Assembly (NCBI GenBank): GCA_022059125.1
Contig: JAEUWY010000006.1
Location: forward strand, 2,046,001-2,110,000
Direction: 5' to 3'
DNA: 64,000 nucleotides
Source of the DNA: Corynespora cassiicola
Taxonomy: Eukaryota; Ascomycota; Dothideomycetes; Pleosporales; Corynesporascaceae
Under the pieces are notes generated by a model. The model was not told where the DNA came from. It saw nothing but the letters and a program-made list of their open reading frames with translations, and did no database searches. Each line of letters opens with the position of its first letter. The stretch's first letter is position 1. Both the position numbers and the translations under genes were made by a program. Positions 46,266 to 57,275 of this stretch are shown here, piece after piece.

Positions 46266-46912
46266 ATGTTTGCAAGGAGAGCATTCCCATCGGTAAATCT
46301 CTATAGGCATATTCTAGCAAGTCTGCCAATTCTGACGCGAATAGGCCTTTCAAGCCGCCTCCCGGGCAGCTCGCCCCTTCCCCTCCGCAGCCAGCGCCCC
46401 CCGCTTCTTCACCCCGATACAGATGCGCATGCTCTCCGATGAGGTGCGCACTGCGATCGATAAGGCCGTTGCTTCGGCTCCCGTCGTTTTGTTCATGAAG
46501 GGAACTCCCGAGACGCCGCAATGCGGATTCTCCAGGGCGAGCATCCAGATCTTGGGCATGCAGGGTGTCGACCCGGAGAAGTTCACCGCCTTCAATGTGC
46601 TCGAGGATAACGATTTGAGGCAGGGTATGTCGTGATCTCGTTACATTTCGTTCGCTGCTGGCTTGCGGTGGCGTGTCGTCGCCATGTTTGCGATGACAAA
46701 TGCACAGTACGACAGGCACTTGCTGACCATATGACTCGACAGGCATCAAGGAGTACTCCGAATGGCCTACCATTCCTCAGCTCTACGTCGACAAGGAGTT
46801 CATCGGAGGATGCGACATCCTCATGACGATGCACCAGGACGGATCGCTCGCCAAGATGCTGGAAGAGAAGGGCGTGCTTGTGCCGGCAGAGAACCCTTCC
46901 GAGTCGAAGTAA
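46266..46912 (+). CDS. GRX5: Monothiol glutaredoxin, mitochondrial (GRX5 family)
   Basis: Grx5 carries iron-sulfur clusters from the scaffold to target proteins in the mitochondrial matrix. Three exons (46266-46292, 46345-46624, 46743-46912) encode 158 residues. The N-terminus ([20 protein letters not shown] across the first splice) is basic and without acids, a mitochondrial presequence. The glutaredoxin fold shows [20 protein letters not shown] with the monothiol CGFS site, then [19 protein letters not shown] with the glutathione-binding TIPQ and GGCD parts. The first coding exon is only 27 nt. Both splices keep frame (GTAAAT/AATAG and GTATGT/CGACAG). It opens the right-hand core block. Confidence 0.95.
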
Positions 46913-47288
46913 AAGGCGATTAAGACGGAGAAGATTTAGAGCACGTGTAGTAATGATTGTACAATACCGGCTCGACAGCTGAGGATGGCTAGCTGTGGTC
47001 ATGTAACATCAACAGGCGTATATCGTACGGGATGACATGCCTATATCATGAGTGAGAGGTTTGGGGGTTGGCAGTAATGCATATGTTCTACAGCAACTTT
47101 CAGTTCTTACTGCGTGTTTCTCCGTCCGAGCAGTCAAGACAAAGCTGTCATTTGATGCATCACCTGCATGGTATTCCTGCATGTTCGATCGTTCTTTCCT
47201 CCATATGTCACGTAAACAGAATGATTTCACTTCACCTCAATCACCCACGCACTCTTACACTTCATACCATGCCCCATGCCAGGTCACG
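46913..47288. other. Intergenic
   Basis: Terminator of GRX5 and promoter of the gene at 47289; nothing else seen. Confidence 0.5.
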
Positions 47289-48207
47289 ATGAAGACTACC
47301 GATACTTCCAAAGCGCCCAAGAAGCGCCACTCAGCAGAGAAAGCAAAGAAAACCGTCTCCGCTGCCTCCATCTTCAAAGCCGCCCACCACCACAAAGCCA
47401 AAAAACCACCACACACACCACACTCCCACTCCCTCGCCACATCATTCAAAGGTACATCCCTCCCCCTTCTACCCACCAACCCATCCTAACCATCCCCCCG
47501 CAGAAACAACAACCACCTACCGCACCCACATCCACACCACAACCACAACCAAGCTCGCCACAACCCTATCAACCAGCCTCTCCACCCTCCACAACTCCAC
47601 ACTCCAACCCGCCTCCTCCCCCCACTCCGCAAACCTTCCGCCCGCCCACCTCACAGTCCCCCAAAAGCACGCCCGCGCCACATCCCGTATCCACACCCCC
47701 CTCGGCGCCTACAAGATCCGCGTCCACGACGTCGACTCGGCGGGCGCGCGCGTACCCCGACATGTGCACCTCGGCGCGCGGGTGGCGGCGTTTGGCGACG
47801 AGATTGCGAGGGTGAGAGGGGAGGTGGAGCGGTTGCAGGAGAGGTGGGAGGGCGTTGTTGCAGAGGTATGGGCTATTGGGGGGACTATGCTGGGGGAGGG
47901 GGAGTTGGAGCGGGTTTTGGGGGCTGCTGGGGCTGAAGAGGAGGAAGGACAAGAGGGTGTGGGCAGGAAGAAGGTTTCGTTTGAGGATGAGGTGGCTTTC
48001 CCTGCCTTTTTGGCGCGGGGGACGGGGGGAGGGGAGTTGGTGCCGAGGGCACCTTTGTTACCTAGCGAGGCGGTTGATGGGCTTGAGGAAGTGGTTGGGC
48101 GGTTGGGGAGGGAGCAGATTGAGGGGATGAGGGAGGTTGCGGCCGAGCAGCGGCGGTGGGGGGAGAGGCAGGAGAGTGCTATTCGGCAGCTGAGGGGGGA
48201 GGTGTGA
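47289..48207 (+). CDS. Unrecognised protein with a C-terminal coiled coil (288 aa)
   Basis: I do not recognise it. Two exons (47289-47451 and 47504-48207) encode 288 residues; the intron has GTACAT, a CCTAACC branch site and a CGCAG acceptor. The N-terminus is basic (APKKRHSAEKAKKTVSAASI, then HHHKAKKPPHTPHSH). A Thr/Ser-rich stretch follows. From about residue 150 it becomes Glu/Arg-rich with heptad-like spacing (DEIARVRGEVERLQERWEGV), and a second charged helix ends the protein (RREQIEGMREVA-type, ERQESAIRQLRGEV). A basic disordered head plus coiled coil would suit a structural or chromatin-linked protein, but nothing specific supports that. The 3' half is much more G-rich on the coding strand than the C-rich 5' half. 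Confidence 0.75.
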
Positions 48208-48803
48208 GGGTTCGTTCGTTCCTAGGGTGGGTTCGGTGGGTTCCGTTGGGTTCCGTTGGGTAGGGGTGGTGGATGCGGAGATGTATTCTGGGGTTCAGGG
48301 GCGGAGATGAATGGCCGGACTAATGAAGCCGTGAGACTGTCTTGCACCGACGTCGTTCCGAGGAATGACCTATCTGTCTGGCTATAGACAATCTCAGTAT
48401 ACTCGAGACAATGTATCACTCACACCACACTACACGGCAACATATCAATTGACTTGAACCGTGCATTGCCCATAGCTACGACCCTTCTAAAATACACTGA
48501 ACAGCAAAGCAAGCAAGTAAGCAAGCAAGTCATCCATCCATCCATCGAAATCTACCAAGGCAAAAGAAAAACAACCATTACCTCTCACATCCACCAGCAG
48601 CAGCAGCTTTCTTCCCCATTATCCTCCGCAGTCTGTATAGGATGCAGAACATAGACGGTCTAGTTTGGTCTAGCGGGATATAATCTTATCTTACCATCTT
48701 CCCCTCGAGTACGATGTTGAAAAAAAAAGGGCACCCATGCACAACCCCATCCTCAACCTCGATTACTTTTCACTCGCCTAAGCAGGCCCCTTGGCAGACA
48801 TAT
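48208..48803. other. Convergent intergenic region
   Basis: Between convergent genes. Holds short GGGTTCCGTT and CAAGCAAG-type repeats (about 48230-48260 and 48500-48530). No gene. Confidence 0.5.
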
Positions 48804-50048
48804 TTAGTCAAAGGAGCTCTTGAACGTCCACCTCTGGTCCTCCGAGGTAGTGAAAGGAACACCCAGCTCGAACAGCTGTGTAACCGCCTCGGCGAACTCC
48901 TTGAAGAAGACATCGTTGTCCTTTGCATAACGCTCGGCATGCTTGCGGAAGCTCTTATCCTTGATGATCTCCATGTCAGTGGGGAGCATCATGAGGCTCT
49001 TGGTCTTGACGTCCTCGAACTGCTTGGGGCCGTTCCACTTCTTCCAGGCCCACTTCTCCTCGAGGAGCAGCTTGTAGTAGTCGTTTGTCAGGGTGGTGGG
49101 GGAGAAGGTCCAGGGGCCGTCGAAGCCGGAGCGGTCCGTGTGGCAGCGGCCCAGGGCGTGGGCGCCAGACAGGGCCACCATTTGCTGGTCGTTGAAGCCC
49201 ATGCGGCCGAAGATGGCACGGATGTGGCTGCTGCCCTGGGACGCGTCGGGGAGGCGGCCGTCGGGCGTGCAGAATGAGACGTCGCGGTCCTGGCGGCCGG
49301 GGCGATAGGGGATCTTGGGGCCCTGCATCTCTTGGATGGCGGCTACGCCGGCGAGGATCCACATATCAGAGTAGGAGATCCAGGGGAATTGCTCTGAGGA
49401 AAAAGAAATAAAATGTCAGCTGAGCTATTGAGAGGGACACAGGGGCGAAAAAAACGTACCCTTGACGGGCTCGAGGAAATCACGAGCGGCCTTGAGACCG
49501 GCATTAGCACCGTGGTCACCCTCGGGGGCGAACCTCATGGTAGCGCCGTTGGAGCCACCGGTTCCAGTCTCCTTGTCGTAGCTGGAGCATGTTAGTGGCA
49601 GACAGCAAGCGGCGAAGCGTCGAGAAACTCACGTTCCGGAGGCGTGCCATGCCAATCGTAGGAGGACGGGACCGTAGCTTCCATCATCGTAGTCGTCCTT
49701 CTCCTCGAGCCTCTTGGCGATTACATCGTAGACCTTCTGGTAGTCGTCGAACTTGGGGATGAAGGGGCCCTTGATGTTGGCCTCCTTGCCAAACCACTCG
49801 GGCTTCTGGAGGTAGACGCCGTATCCTCCAGCGAGGGCGAGCAGGGCACCGGCACCCCAGATGAGGCCGGTCGGGTTGCCCTCAAACTTGTCGGCGGGCT
49901 CCTGCTCGCCCGAGGCGTAGCCGCGTCGCCACTGCTGGCGGAACGTCTGCTGGGGAGCAGCAAAGCGAGCAGAGCGCGTCGATGTGGTGCGGAAAGAGGG
50001 TGCTGCGGTGCGCAGAGCGCGGGAAAAGCTTCGAGAAGCCGATGCCAT
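48804..50048 (-). CDS. CCP1: Cytochrome c peroxidase, mitochondrial
   Basis: This haem enzyme of the intermembrane space reduces hydrogen peroxide using cytochrome c. Three exons (49633-50048, 49460-49581, 48804-49393) encode 375 residues, the family length. The N-terminus is a basic presequence ([19 protein letters not shown]) followed by a hydrophobic sorting stretch ([19 protein letters not shown]), as in bipartite intermembrane-space signals. The distal site is [14 protein letters not shown], with Arg, Trp and His, across the first splice. The proximal haem His is in [13 protein letters not shown], and a Trp-rich region follows ([13 protein letters not shown]). Introns are 51 and 66 nt with GTGAGT and GTACGT donors. 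A related ascorbate-type peroxidase is excluded by the fungal presequence and length. Confidence 0.96.
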
Positions 50049-51451
50049 TGTGATGGACTACCGTGTCTTGATGGACCTCGGAGCTCGTGGAATGGTGCAA
50101 TGTGGCCGGGTGGTGACGAATGGGGGGTGGCTGATAAGCTGGGGGAGCTCGCGTTGGCAGCCGGTCGCAATCAATTGGGAGGGAGGAGGTAGATGAAGAG
50201 TAGATTAAAACGTGGACAGAGGAGAGACGGTGGCCGAGGGAACTTTATCCTTTCTGGACGGTAGGTTATCCGACAGCGAGCGGCTCCCGCAAGAGATGCC
50301 TTCGACCGGCTTCTGCCAAACGGCTATCGAGCGCGAGACCCACCTCTGCGGCCTGCGCGCCAATCAGGGCGCCATCGCGCGTCTGGGCCACGCTGCTCAC
50401 ATAACCACCTCGACGGCCGCCTCGCAGCAGCGACGCCATGTTTCGCCGACTCGGGATCCCGCTGGGAGATTTGGAAACAAAGTCCAGCAAAATTTTCTGG
50501 CCAGAGATCGTGGAGGCGAGCGCGCCTTCAAATACGCTCCCGCCCAGGGTCCAGGGACGCGCCTGAGCCTCAGTTGCTGCTGCTTCCCCGCAAATGGCCC
50601 ATTGGTAATCCATCCCCGGGCCCTGCCATTGGCTGCCGCTCCCAACCCTCCCCCCTTGATCGCCTGTCCCGTCCCGCGGCCGGCCGGGTGTCAGCGAGGG
50701 GTAGGAGGGGTAGCTGCGTCGTCTCGAGTACTTTGGAAGACGTCTTTTCTACGCGGCCTGCCCGTTCTCGCGCGGCGCTCGCGCACCTTCAGGAGGTGTT
50801 GTTGAGCACCGGTGGGGATGCTGGCTGCCCGAGGCTCCACCCAGGCCACATGATCTACCAATCGGACTCGGCGTGTAGTAATGGTGCCGACCCGCACACT
50901 AAGTCTTGTCTTGCATCATCACTGGCCTCGCGACCGTCTTGTACACGGCGCTCCTTTTGCTCGTACCGACTCGGCTGGGCTGCCGGCCATGACACATCAA
51001 TGTGCCGACCACCGAGGCAAGCCGGTCGCTCGGACCCACCTCCTCGTTCGTTCGTATACGCATACTGGCCCAGTCGACACAGGCCTCACCACATTCCATC
51101 CATGTGGCACCTCGCACCGTCAGCGTCTTCTAAGCCAGCCGACGTCGGCGCCCGAGTAAGCAGCAGCAGCAGCAGTCCTTTTAGAGAATAGTAACCATAT
51201 CATTAGTCTAAGAGCCCGAGTAAAACAAAATCCTGACCTGAACGCAGTCGCTTCCCATGTGCAAACCGTTCCGCCATCCCGTATTACCCATGCCAGCTAT
51301 ACTGTGAGAGATACCAATAACAAAATCCATTCCCGATAACCATGCAGTGTAGAACCGACTCCATGCCCATGAAGCGTAACCCGTGTCATCGTGTGTGGCG
51401 ATATGTATGCTGACGCCATTGGTGTAAAGTATAGATGTGAAATGTAATCAT
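50049..51451. other. Intergenic, no gene seen
   Basis: GC-rich 1.4 kb between two minus-strand genes, containing the CCP1 promoter. Overlapping frames on both strands are chance openings. Confidence 0.5.
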
Positions 51452-52735
51452 TCAATAGAAATCCGCCCCAGGGGTCGAGCTGCCCGAACCAGTGTAGAGG
51501 TTCATGAGAATGGTGTTCATGCTGACCAGCTCCGAAACCTCCTTCTGCAATTTTGGCTTGAGCTGGAGCCACGACGTCATGTTTGGGTCTTTGGGGATGG
51601 CGACTGCGCGGCGGTACGACGGGCAGCGCTCCATGTCGTTCTGGCTGATGGGCGGCGTGAGCTGAGACGCCTTCTCGATAAAGTAGGTCTTGCGAGCCTG
51701 TTTCTTCTCTTGGTAGTCGTACGTTTTGGAGGTCCGCGTCATGTCCTCCCAGAGCTCCATCTTGCGTGCAAACTCTCGACGCTCATCCACGACGGCCACT
51801 CGGTCATTGATCCAAGTCCGCATCTCCGCATGCCACGAAACGTAGTTCTCCCGGCTATCGCGAATGTAGTCGGCGACGACTCTTTGGACGTCCGAGAGCA
51901 GGTAGACCGTCTTGAGCGAGTGCGTGCTGGCGGGGCCAACGCCGACAAAGTTGCCCCACGAATCAAACGTACCGGCAGGGATGCATTTCTGGATGAAGGA
52001 GATGTCGTCGCCGTTTGCGTCTTTGAAGAGAGCCAGTGCATCTTGCTCCTTGATCGTCTTGGAGTGGAGGCAGGCTTTGCACCACCGGCGGAGGAATGCC
52101 CAGTACGTCTTGCGCGTGGACGGCGTGCCGCAGCTCATGCAGCCGTGGCCGTGCCTCAGGTGGGCATATTGGAATTCGTTTAGTTCCGACGGAGGGTCCG
52201 GGAGATCGCCGCCGTAGTAGTAGGACCGGCTGTGTTTCCAGAGCATGGGGTTGTCCCTCAGGAAGCGATAGCAAGAGGCAATCTTGCTACGCATCTCAAG
52301 CAACTGCGCAGGGTCGGAAAAGGACAGAATGAGGAACCAGCAATCCAGGTCGACCCCCTTGGACAGCGTCTTGCCCCTCCGGAACCTGGTAGGTTTCGGT
52401 AACTGAGGCCTGAGGCTAGGAAAGGGGCGCTGCTTCATGGGTGGTGCTGACGAGGTTCCGGCGGCAGAAACGACCGCACTGCCGTCTGCGTGATTCGTGG
52501 CCGATTCTCCATTTTTGGAGTCCTCCTCTTCTCGCTTGCGCTTCTTGTCCAGTTGCGTGGACCCGTGGACTCTCGTCAGCGGCACCTGCTGCGACCGCAC
52601 TTCGTCCACGCCCTTCAGAGCCCGCTTGCCGGCCGGCTTGCGGCAGTTGATGACGGTCCCGAAGGCCCGAGGCGGCGGACCGCTTGACGGAGTCTGCTTG
52701 TTGACCTTGAACGCAACATTCTTGGAGTTAACCAT
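51452..52735 (-). CDS. F-box-like protein with a Cys-rich cluster (427 aa)
   Basis: A single exon encodes 427 residues. The first 120 are basic and probably disordered (LDKKRKREEEDSKNGES). An F-box-like helix set lies at about 129-175: LDCWFLILSFSDPAQLLEMR, then YRFLRDNPMLWKHSR. A Cys cluster follows, GCMSCGTPSTRKTYWAF and RRWCKACLHSKT (about 196-226), likely binding zinc. The remaining part is helical with a DERREFARKMELWEDM segment and a C-terminal TGSGSSTPGADFY. This layout, F-box plus CxxC finger, is common in fungal F-box proteins of unknown target. The match to the F-box is imperfect because the usual LPxE start is missing. Confidence 0.82.
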   Translation of the reverse strand: MVNSKNVAFKVNKQTPSSGPPPRAFGTVINCRKPAGKRALKGVDEVRSQQVPLTRVHGSTQLDKKRKREEEDSKNGESATNHADGSAVVSAAGTSSAPPMKQRPFPSLRPQLPKPTRFRRGKTLSKGVDLDCWFLILSFSDPAQLLEMRSKIASCYRFLRDNPMLWKHSRSYYYGGDLPDPPSELNEFQYAHLRHGHGCMSCGTPSTRKTYWAFLRRWCKACLHSKTIKEQDALALFKDANGDDISFIQKCIPAGTFDSWGNFVGVGPASTHSLKTVYLLSDVQRVVADYIRDSRENYVSWHAEMRTWINDRVAVVDERREFARKMELWEDMTRTSKTYDYQEKKQARKTYFIEKASQLTPPISQNDMERCPSYRRAVAIPKDPNMTSWLQLKPKLQKEVSELVSMNTILMNLYTGSGSSTPGADFY

Positions 52736-53777
52736 GGCTGGTCAGCAGGCCAGCCGCTGAGGGATACGGACACCGGAAACGATGGCGGGTGGCAGACAAA
52801 AATCCTCAGGGCGCATGCGACATGTAGCAGGGCGGAGCCGTGGAGTCAAAGGGGGGGTGTGGAAGAGGGTGAGAGAGGTGAGGTGAAGTTTGAAGTTGCC
52901 AAAGTAAAGCTTGTCCGTTCCGAGGGGACTCGGCCAGCCTGATTGGCGGCCCAAAGCGGCTAGACCGCGCAGAGCAAGTCGGCGGGCCCCTTCGGGGGAG
53001 GCTCGATATCAGCCTGAGCTGGGGGGGGGGAGCACACGCGGCGATGGGTGTCGCGAGAGAGGGCGAGAGAGGCTAGATCTGCCGCCTGCGCGCGCGCCGT
53101 CCAGACTCGAATGCACCTTCTCGTCGAGGACCGCCGCTGCCCCTTGGGCGTCGGAGCACCCTGCGACGTGGGTGCCACACCTCTGCTATGTCAGCAATAC
53201 GCCACACACTACCACTTTCCCATTGACGTCGATCATGGGCAAAATTCCTGGATGCCGCATCCACCCAGCGACCTGCCACCACCAGGCTGCCGATCCGGCC
53301 GCCGCGGCAGCATGACTGTGAGCGCCTCAACCCTCCCGCACGCCCGTTCTCGCCGTGGCCATGGCCATGGCCGTCACCGTCACCGTGACCAGTGCCCGTG
53401 GACCCCTCCTGGGCGGGCTCCACGGGGAACAGCCATTGCTGCTGGCGCTTACCGCTACGCTGCAGATTTGCTGCCGCTAGCGCATCCCAAGCTCCAGAAC
53501 AGGGCAAACTCCGGGCGAGTGAAAATGCGGGGGCGATATCGGATCAGGATTCGGTGCGTACGAGGGTATGCACCTCGACGATGACTCGGCTTTAACGCTG
53601 GCCTTGCCCCCGAGGGCAGTTTTTCTGCCTTCGCCTGCTCAACGAAGCAAAGTGCGGTAAGAGCGCGGGTCAGATGCCGCCGTGACTCCGCGTCGTTTAA
53701 TTGCGGTGCTCCCAGCCCAGTCAGTCGGCCAGTCCCTCTGACAGTTTGCGCCCACACCGCTGCAGTCTCTTGCCGCC
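52736..53777. promoter_or_regulatory. Divergent promoter region, F-box-like and MFS genes
   Basis: GC-rich 1-kb gap between divergent genes. No supported ORF. CCATGGCCATGGCC-type alternation occurs near 53357-53371. Confidence 0.4.
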
Positions 53778-55471
53778 ATGTTCTCCAGGAAAGAGAGTGA
53801 GCTGCCCGCCCGTCATGTATCTGCTCTCACACAGCGCTGATCTCCTGCAGAGTCCGACCCGGACTCACAAGGCGCGGATAGCCCCGTCCCGCAATACGAT
53901 GCCAACTATGACGATGCGCCCGAGTTGATCCAATGCCCGCCCCATACCACTGAACGGCGATTGGTATACAAGATCGATCTGCACGTCATACCCTTCCTGT
54001 GCATCATGTATCTTTTGGCTTTCCTCGACCGGTATGTGTTCGGACGAAACCATGGCCCTTCGCCTGATTGACTTTCAAGTGTAAACATCGCAAACGCAAA
54101 CGTCTTCGGTCTGTCAGAGGAGCTGGATCTTGTGCGAGACAACAGGTACAACACGGCGCTGGTCATCTTCTTCGTCCCGTACATTCTGTTTGAGATTCCT
54201 TCCAACGTCTTGTTGAAGAAGCTCAAGCCCAGAGTATGGCTGTCGATTTGCATGTTTGGCTTCGGCCTCGGTACGATGAAGACTGTTACTTCTGTCAAGG
54301 AATCGAACTGACGTCGCTCCAGTGACCATGCTCCAGGGCTTTGTCCAGAATTATGCTGGCCTTTTGACCACGCGATTCTTCCTTGGACTGTTTGAGACGG
54401 GCATGTTCCCAGGCGGTATGTTTTCGGGTTAGCTGGTTCATGCGACGGAAGCTGACAGACAAAGCGTTCTATTTGATCGGCATGTGGTATAGAAGGCATG
54501 AGGCCCAACGCCGTTACACTTTCTTCTTCTCCAGCACGACCCTCGCCGGTGCCTTTGGCGGTCTACTCGCCAGTGCAATAGGAAAGATGGACGGAATGCG
54601 CGGTTATCGGGGCTGGCGCTGGATCTTCATCCTCGAGGGTCTCCTAACCGTCATCGTGTCCTTCTTCTTCTTTTTCTTGCTGCCCAACTTCCCTGAGGAA
54701 GTGAAATGGCTGAGCGAAGACGAGCGCACTTTTGTGAAGGCGCGCCTACAAGTCGACCAAGGCAAATCCGCCCGCGAGCGCCCCATCAAGACCCGCGACG
54801 TCCTCGGCGTCTTCAAGGACATCAAGGTCATCGTCGGCGGCTTCATGTACTTTGGCCTGATCGTGCCCGCATACGGCTACGCCTATTTCAGCCCCGGCAT
54901 CCTCCAGAGCTACGGCTACAGCCCCATTCAGACGCAGCTCCACAGCGTGCCTCCCTGGGCCGCCGCATTCGGCTTCGCAATGGTCGTGGCGTACTTTTCT
55001 GACCGCCTGAAGCATCGCTTCCTCTTTACCATCTTCCCCATTTGCGTCTGCATCGCGGGTTTCGCCATCCTCCTTACCGTGCATAATCACCGCTCTGTGC
55101 AGTACGGGGCTCTTTTCTTGGTTGCCATGGGGGCGTACACGGCCATGCCCGTCATCGTGTGCTGGTTTAACATGAATCTCGGCGGTCACCATCGGCGCGC
55201 TGTGGGCTCTGCGTGGCAGGTGGGCTTTGGTAACATTGGCGGCATCATTGCCGTGTACTCGTTCTTGAAAAAGGATGCGCCCCGCTATGTCCCAGGATAC
55301 TCCATCTGCCTTGGCTTTGTCAGTCTAAGTGCGCTCAGCTGTTTGCTGTACTATGTGCTGTGCTCGTGGCAGAATCGTCAGCGCGACAGAGCGGCTAGGG
55401 ACGTGGGGTTGACCGAGTACGAGAAGACGGAGTTGGGCGATTTGAGCCCGGATTATCGGTACCTGCTATAA
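53778..55471 (+). CDS. MFS transporter, anion:cation symporter family (allantoate/nicotinate permease-like)
   Basis: Members carry organic anions such as allantoate, nicotinate or related vitamins into the cell with protons. Five exons (53778-53796, 53851-54031, 54080-54270, 54323-54415, 54465-55471) encode 496 residues, normal for the family. The first coding exon is 19 nt. TM1 reads KIDLHVIPFLCIMYLLAFLD and continues RVNIANANVFGL across the second splice, the typical family opening. Next are NTALVIFFVPYILFEIPSN, TTRFFLGLFETGMFPG and YRGWRWIFILEGLLTV. The second half has HHRRAVGSAWQVGFGNIGGI, also typical. About twelve membrane segments are visible. All five splices keep frame. The substrate cannot be told from sequence. 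Confidence 0.92.
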
Positions 55472-56144
55472 AGGCGTGGTAATATCGTTCGCTTGGTGGG
55501 TAGTAAGAGCTCTTTGGACATTCGCTATATATCCTAGGCGCGTGCCTTTTTCTTGTCAAGATTGTCATGAATGACCTGTGGGAAAAGAAAATCTAAATCA
55601 TGAGCTGGGTGAAAGATATATGGATATGGTAGAAAAATAATGATATGATCAAATGGGAGGGCAGGAATTAGTATGTAATTGTTATTAAGGTGAACTAATG
55701 TGAAACATTATTCGTAGGGGTAGAGCATTTTCACTCAAGGAACGTGTGTAACCCAGTCAAGCTAATCTCCCAAACTCATTTGACCGTCCATGCTAAGTCA
55801 GTGTTGGGTTATATCTAATACATCTACTTGATCTGTAGCATCCAATTTCAGGATCTCTTAATTGTTCCTCCCTTTGATATGTATTCGTTCTCGTTCTAAT
55901 GTCTGCTACGCAGGGTCGATACCTAGGCATGCATAATGCATAGCAGATATGTCCCCTTGGCGTCGACCTCCCTTCAGAAGGTTTTTGTTTCCCTCATTGT
56001 AGCAAAATGCAGTTATAGAACCGCATACGTGCTCTGTTTCCCACGGCGCCTGCTCGTACGCAGGTATAGCACATGGGCGCCGGACCCTTGAATGGGATGA
56101 ACTTCCGACTCTCTTGAGTGAAATTGCAGTCTCCGGATATGCTT
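55472..56144. other. Convergent intergenic region
   Basis: AT-richer spacer between convergent genes; one TACCTAGGCA motif at 55920. No gene. Confidence 0.5.
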
Positions 56145-56996
56145 TCAAGTCACGCTGGGTGCAGTGTTCACACTCGCCGTCTCCACACTCTCCCCATCGT
56201 GCCAAATCTCTTTGCTCTCCACCTCGACCCCCTTCATCGCCCTCGCCACATCCTCCAGCTTCATAACCACCTCCAATACACCCCTATTCACCTTTTCAAA
56301 ATACCTATCATTCGCCTCCCTCCGCATGCGACTCAGCTGAATATCCTTCTCCGTCTCCTCCTCCAATCTACTCCTCTCCAACGACCCACCAATCGTACCC
56401 CCCGTAACCGGCGAATTTCCATCAAGCTTCTGCCCGCGATCCGACCCCAGCATATCCCCCGCATCTGTACCCTCAGCCGTCTTCCGCTCCTCGGTAAACT
56501 CGCCAGACTCCTCTGCCTCGGAGCGTGCCCACGCCTTGGCGAGGTCAATCTGCGCTGTGCGCAGCTCATCGAGTGCGCGCGAGTGCTCAGAGCCAAACAC
56601 GGTCATGCCGGGCCCCTTGATGGCGCTGAGCTCGACCTCTTCGAGCGTATTCTGCATCTCGGCCCATATTGCTTCTGCGCGGGACGAGGCTTCGGCGTCG
56701 GCGGCTTGGTTGGCCTGCTTTTGGCGGCGGGTGAAGGGCGCCGAGGGGTTGGAGGACGTGAGGCTGAGGTGTTCGCCGTCATAGTGAGAGCCCGTGTTTG
56801 GGGGAGGGAGGGGGCGCTTGGGGTCTTGGGAGAGGAGCGAGCGCTGGCGGACGAGGGGAGTGCGGTTAGATTTGCCCTCGGAGGTTGGAGGGGAGAGGAG
56901 GGAAGTGTTGGAGCCATTGCGGGAGGGTGGCCCGACGAAGAGGGCTGGGGCAGGGAGGCGGGTGGATTGCGATTTGGTGGGTTTGTGAGCGGACAT
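56145..56996 (-). CDS. Unrecognised, probably conserved protein (283 aa)
   Basis: I cannot assign a function. A single exon encodes 283 residues. The N-terminal 90 residues are Ser/Pro-rich with RTPLVRQRSLLSQDPKRPLP and a SLTSSNPSAPFTRRQKQANQ stretch, looking like short linear motifs in disordered sequence. A helical part follows (AEAIWAEMQNTLEEVELSA, then FGSEHSRALDELRTAQIDLA, about 107-155), and a second charged helix (RLEEETEKDIQLSRMRREAN, then VLEVVMKLEDVARAMKGVEV). Soluble and likely cytosolic or nuclear. It diverges from RPS23 with a 280-bp gap. Confidence 0.8.
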   Translation of the reverse strand: MSAHKPTKSQSTRLPAPALFVGPPSRNGSNTSLLSPPTSEGKSNRTPLVRQRSLLSQDPKRPLPPPNTGSHYDGEHLSLTSSNPSAPFTRRQKQANQAADAEASSRAEAIWAEMQNTLEEVELSAIKGPGMTVFGSEHSRALDELRTAQIDLAKAWARSEAEESGEFTEERKTAEGTDAGDMLGSDRGQKLDGNSPVTGGTIGGSLERSRLEEETEKDIQLSRMRREANDRYFEKVNRGVLEVVMKLEDVARAMKGVEVESKEIWHDGESVETASVNTAPSVT

Positions 56997-57225
56997 GGTT
57001 GCGACGCCTTCTTGCGAAAGCTATCTGGCGGCGTTCAAGTTCAATGCATCGATGGAGCACCGGGAGTGCCTGGTGGACAATGGGACGGCCGATAAGATAA
57101 GATGGCCGTGCAGGCCGCTATGTCCGTTGCGGAAAGGTGCAAGCGACCTCGCCAAACCCACATGCCAAGGCCCTTCTTTCTCAATTTACAGCCGTGAACT
57201 TCGCTGCTGCCACTTCAGTTCGCCG

Positions 57226-57250
57226 TACTAACCAACACCACCCTCCACAG
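57226..57250 (+). promoter_or_regulatory. Branch site and acceptor of a likely 5'UTR intron of RPS23
   Basis: TACTAAC at 57226-57232 is followed 18 bases later by CACAG at 57246-57250, just upstream of the ATG at 57276. A possible donor is GTGCAA at 57136. The signals match a spliced leader intron. Confidence 0.45.
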
Positions 57251-57275
57251 CAATTCCATCGCGCAAACCGTCAAG

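Noticed and set aside
47569..47952. Minus frame antisense to the coiled-coil gene
   Set aside because: The plus strand gives a continuous spliced product with good intron signals; the minus frame is low-complexity.
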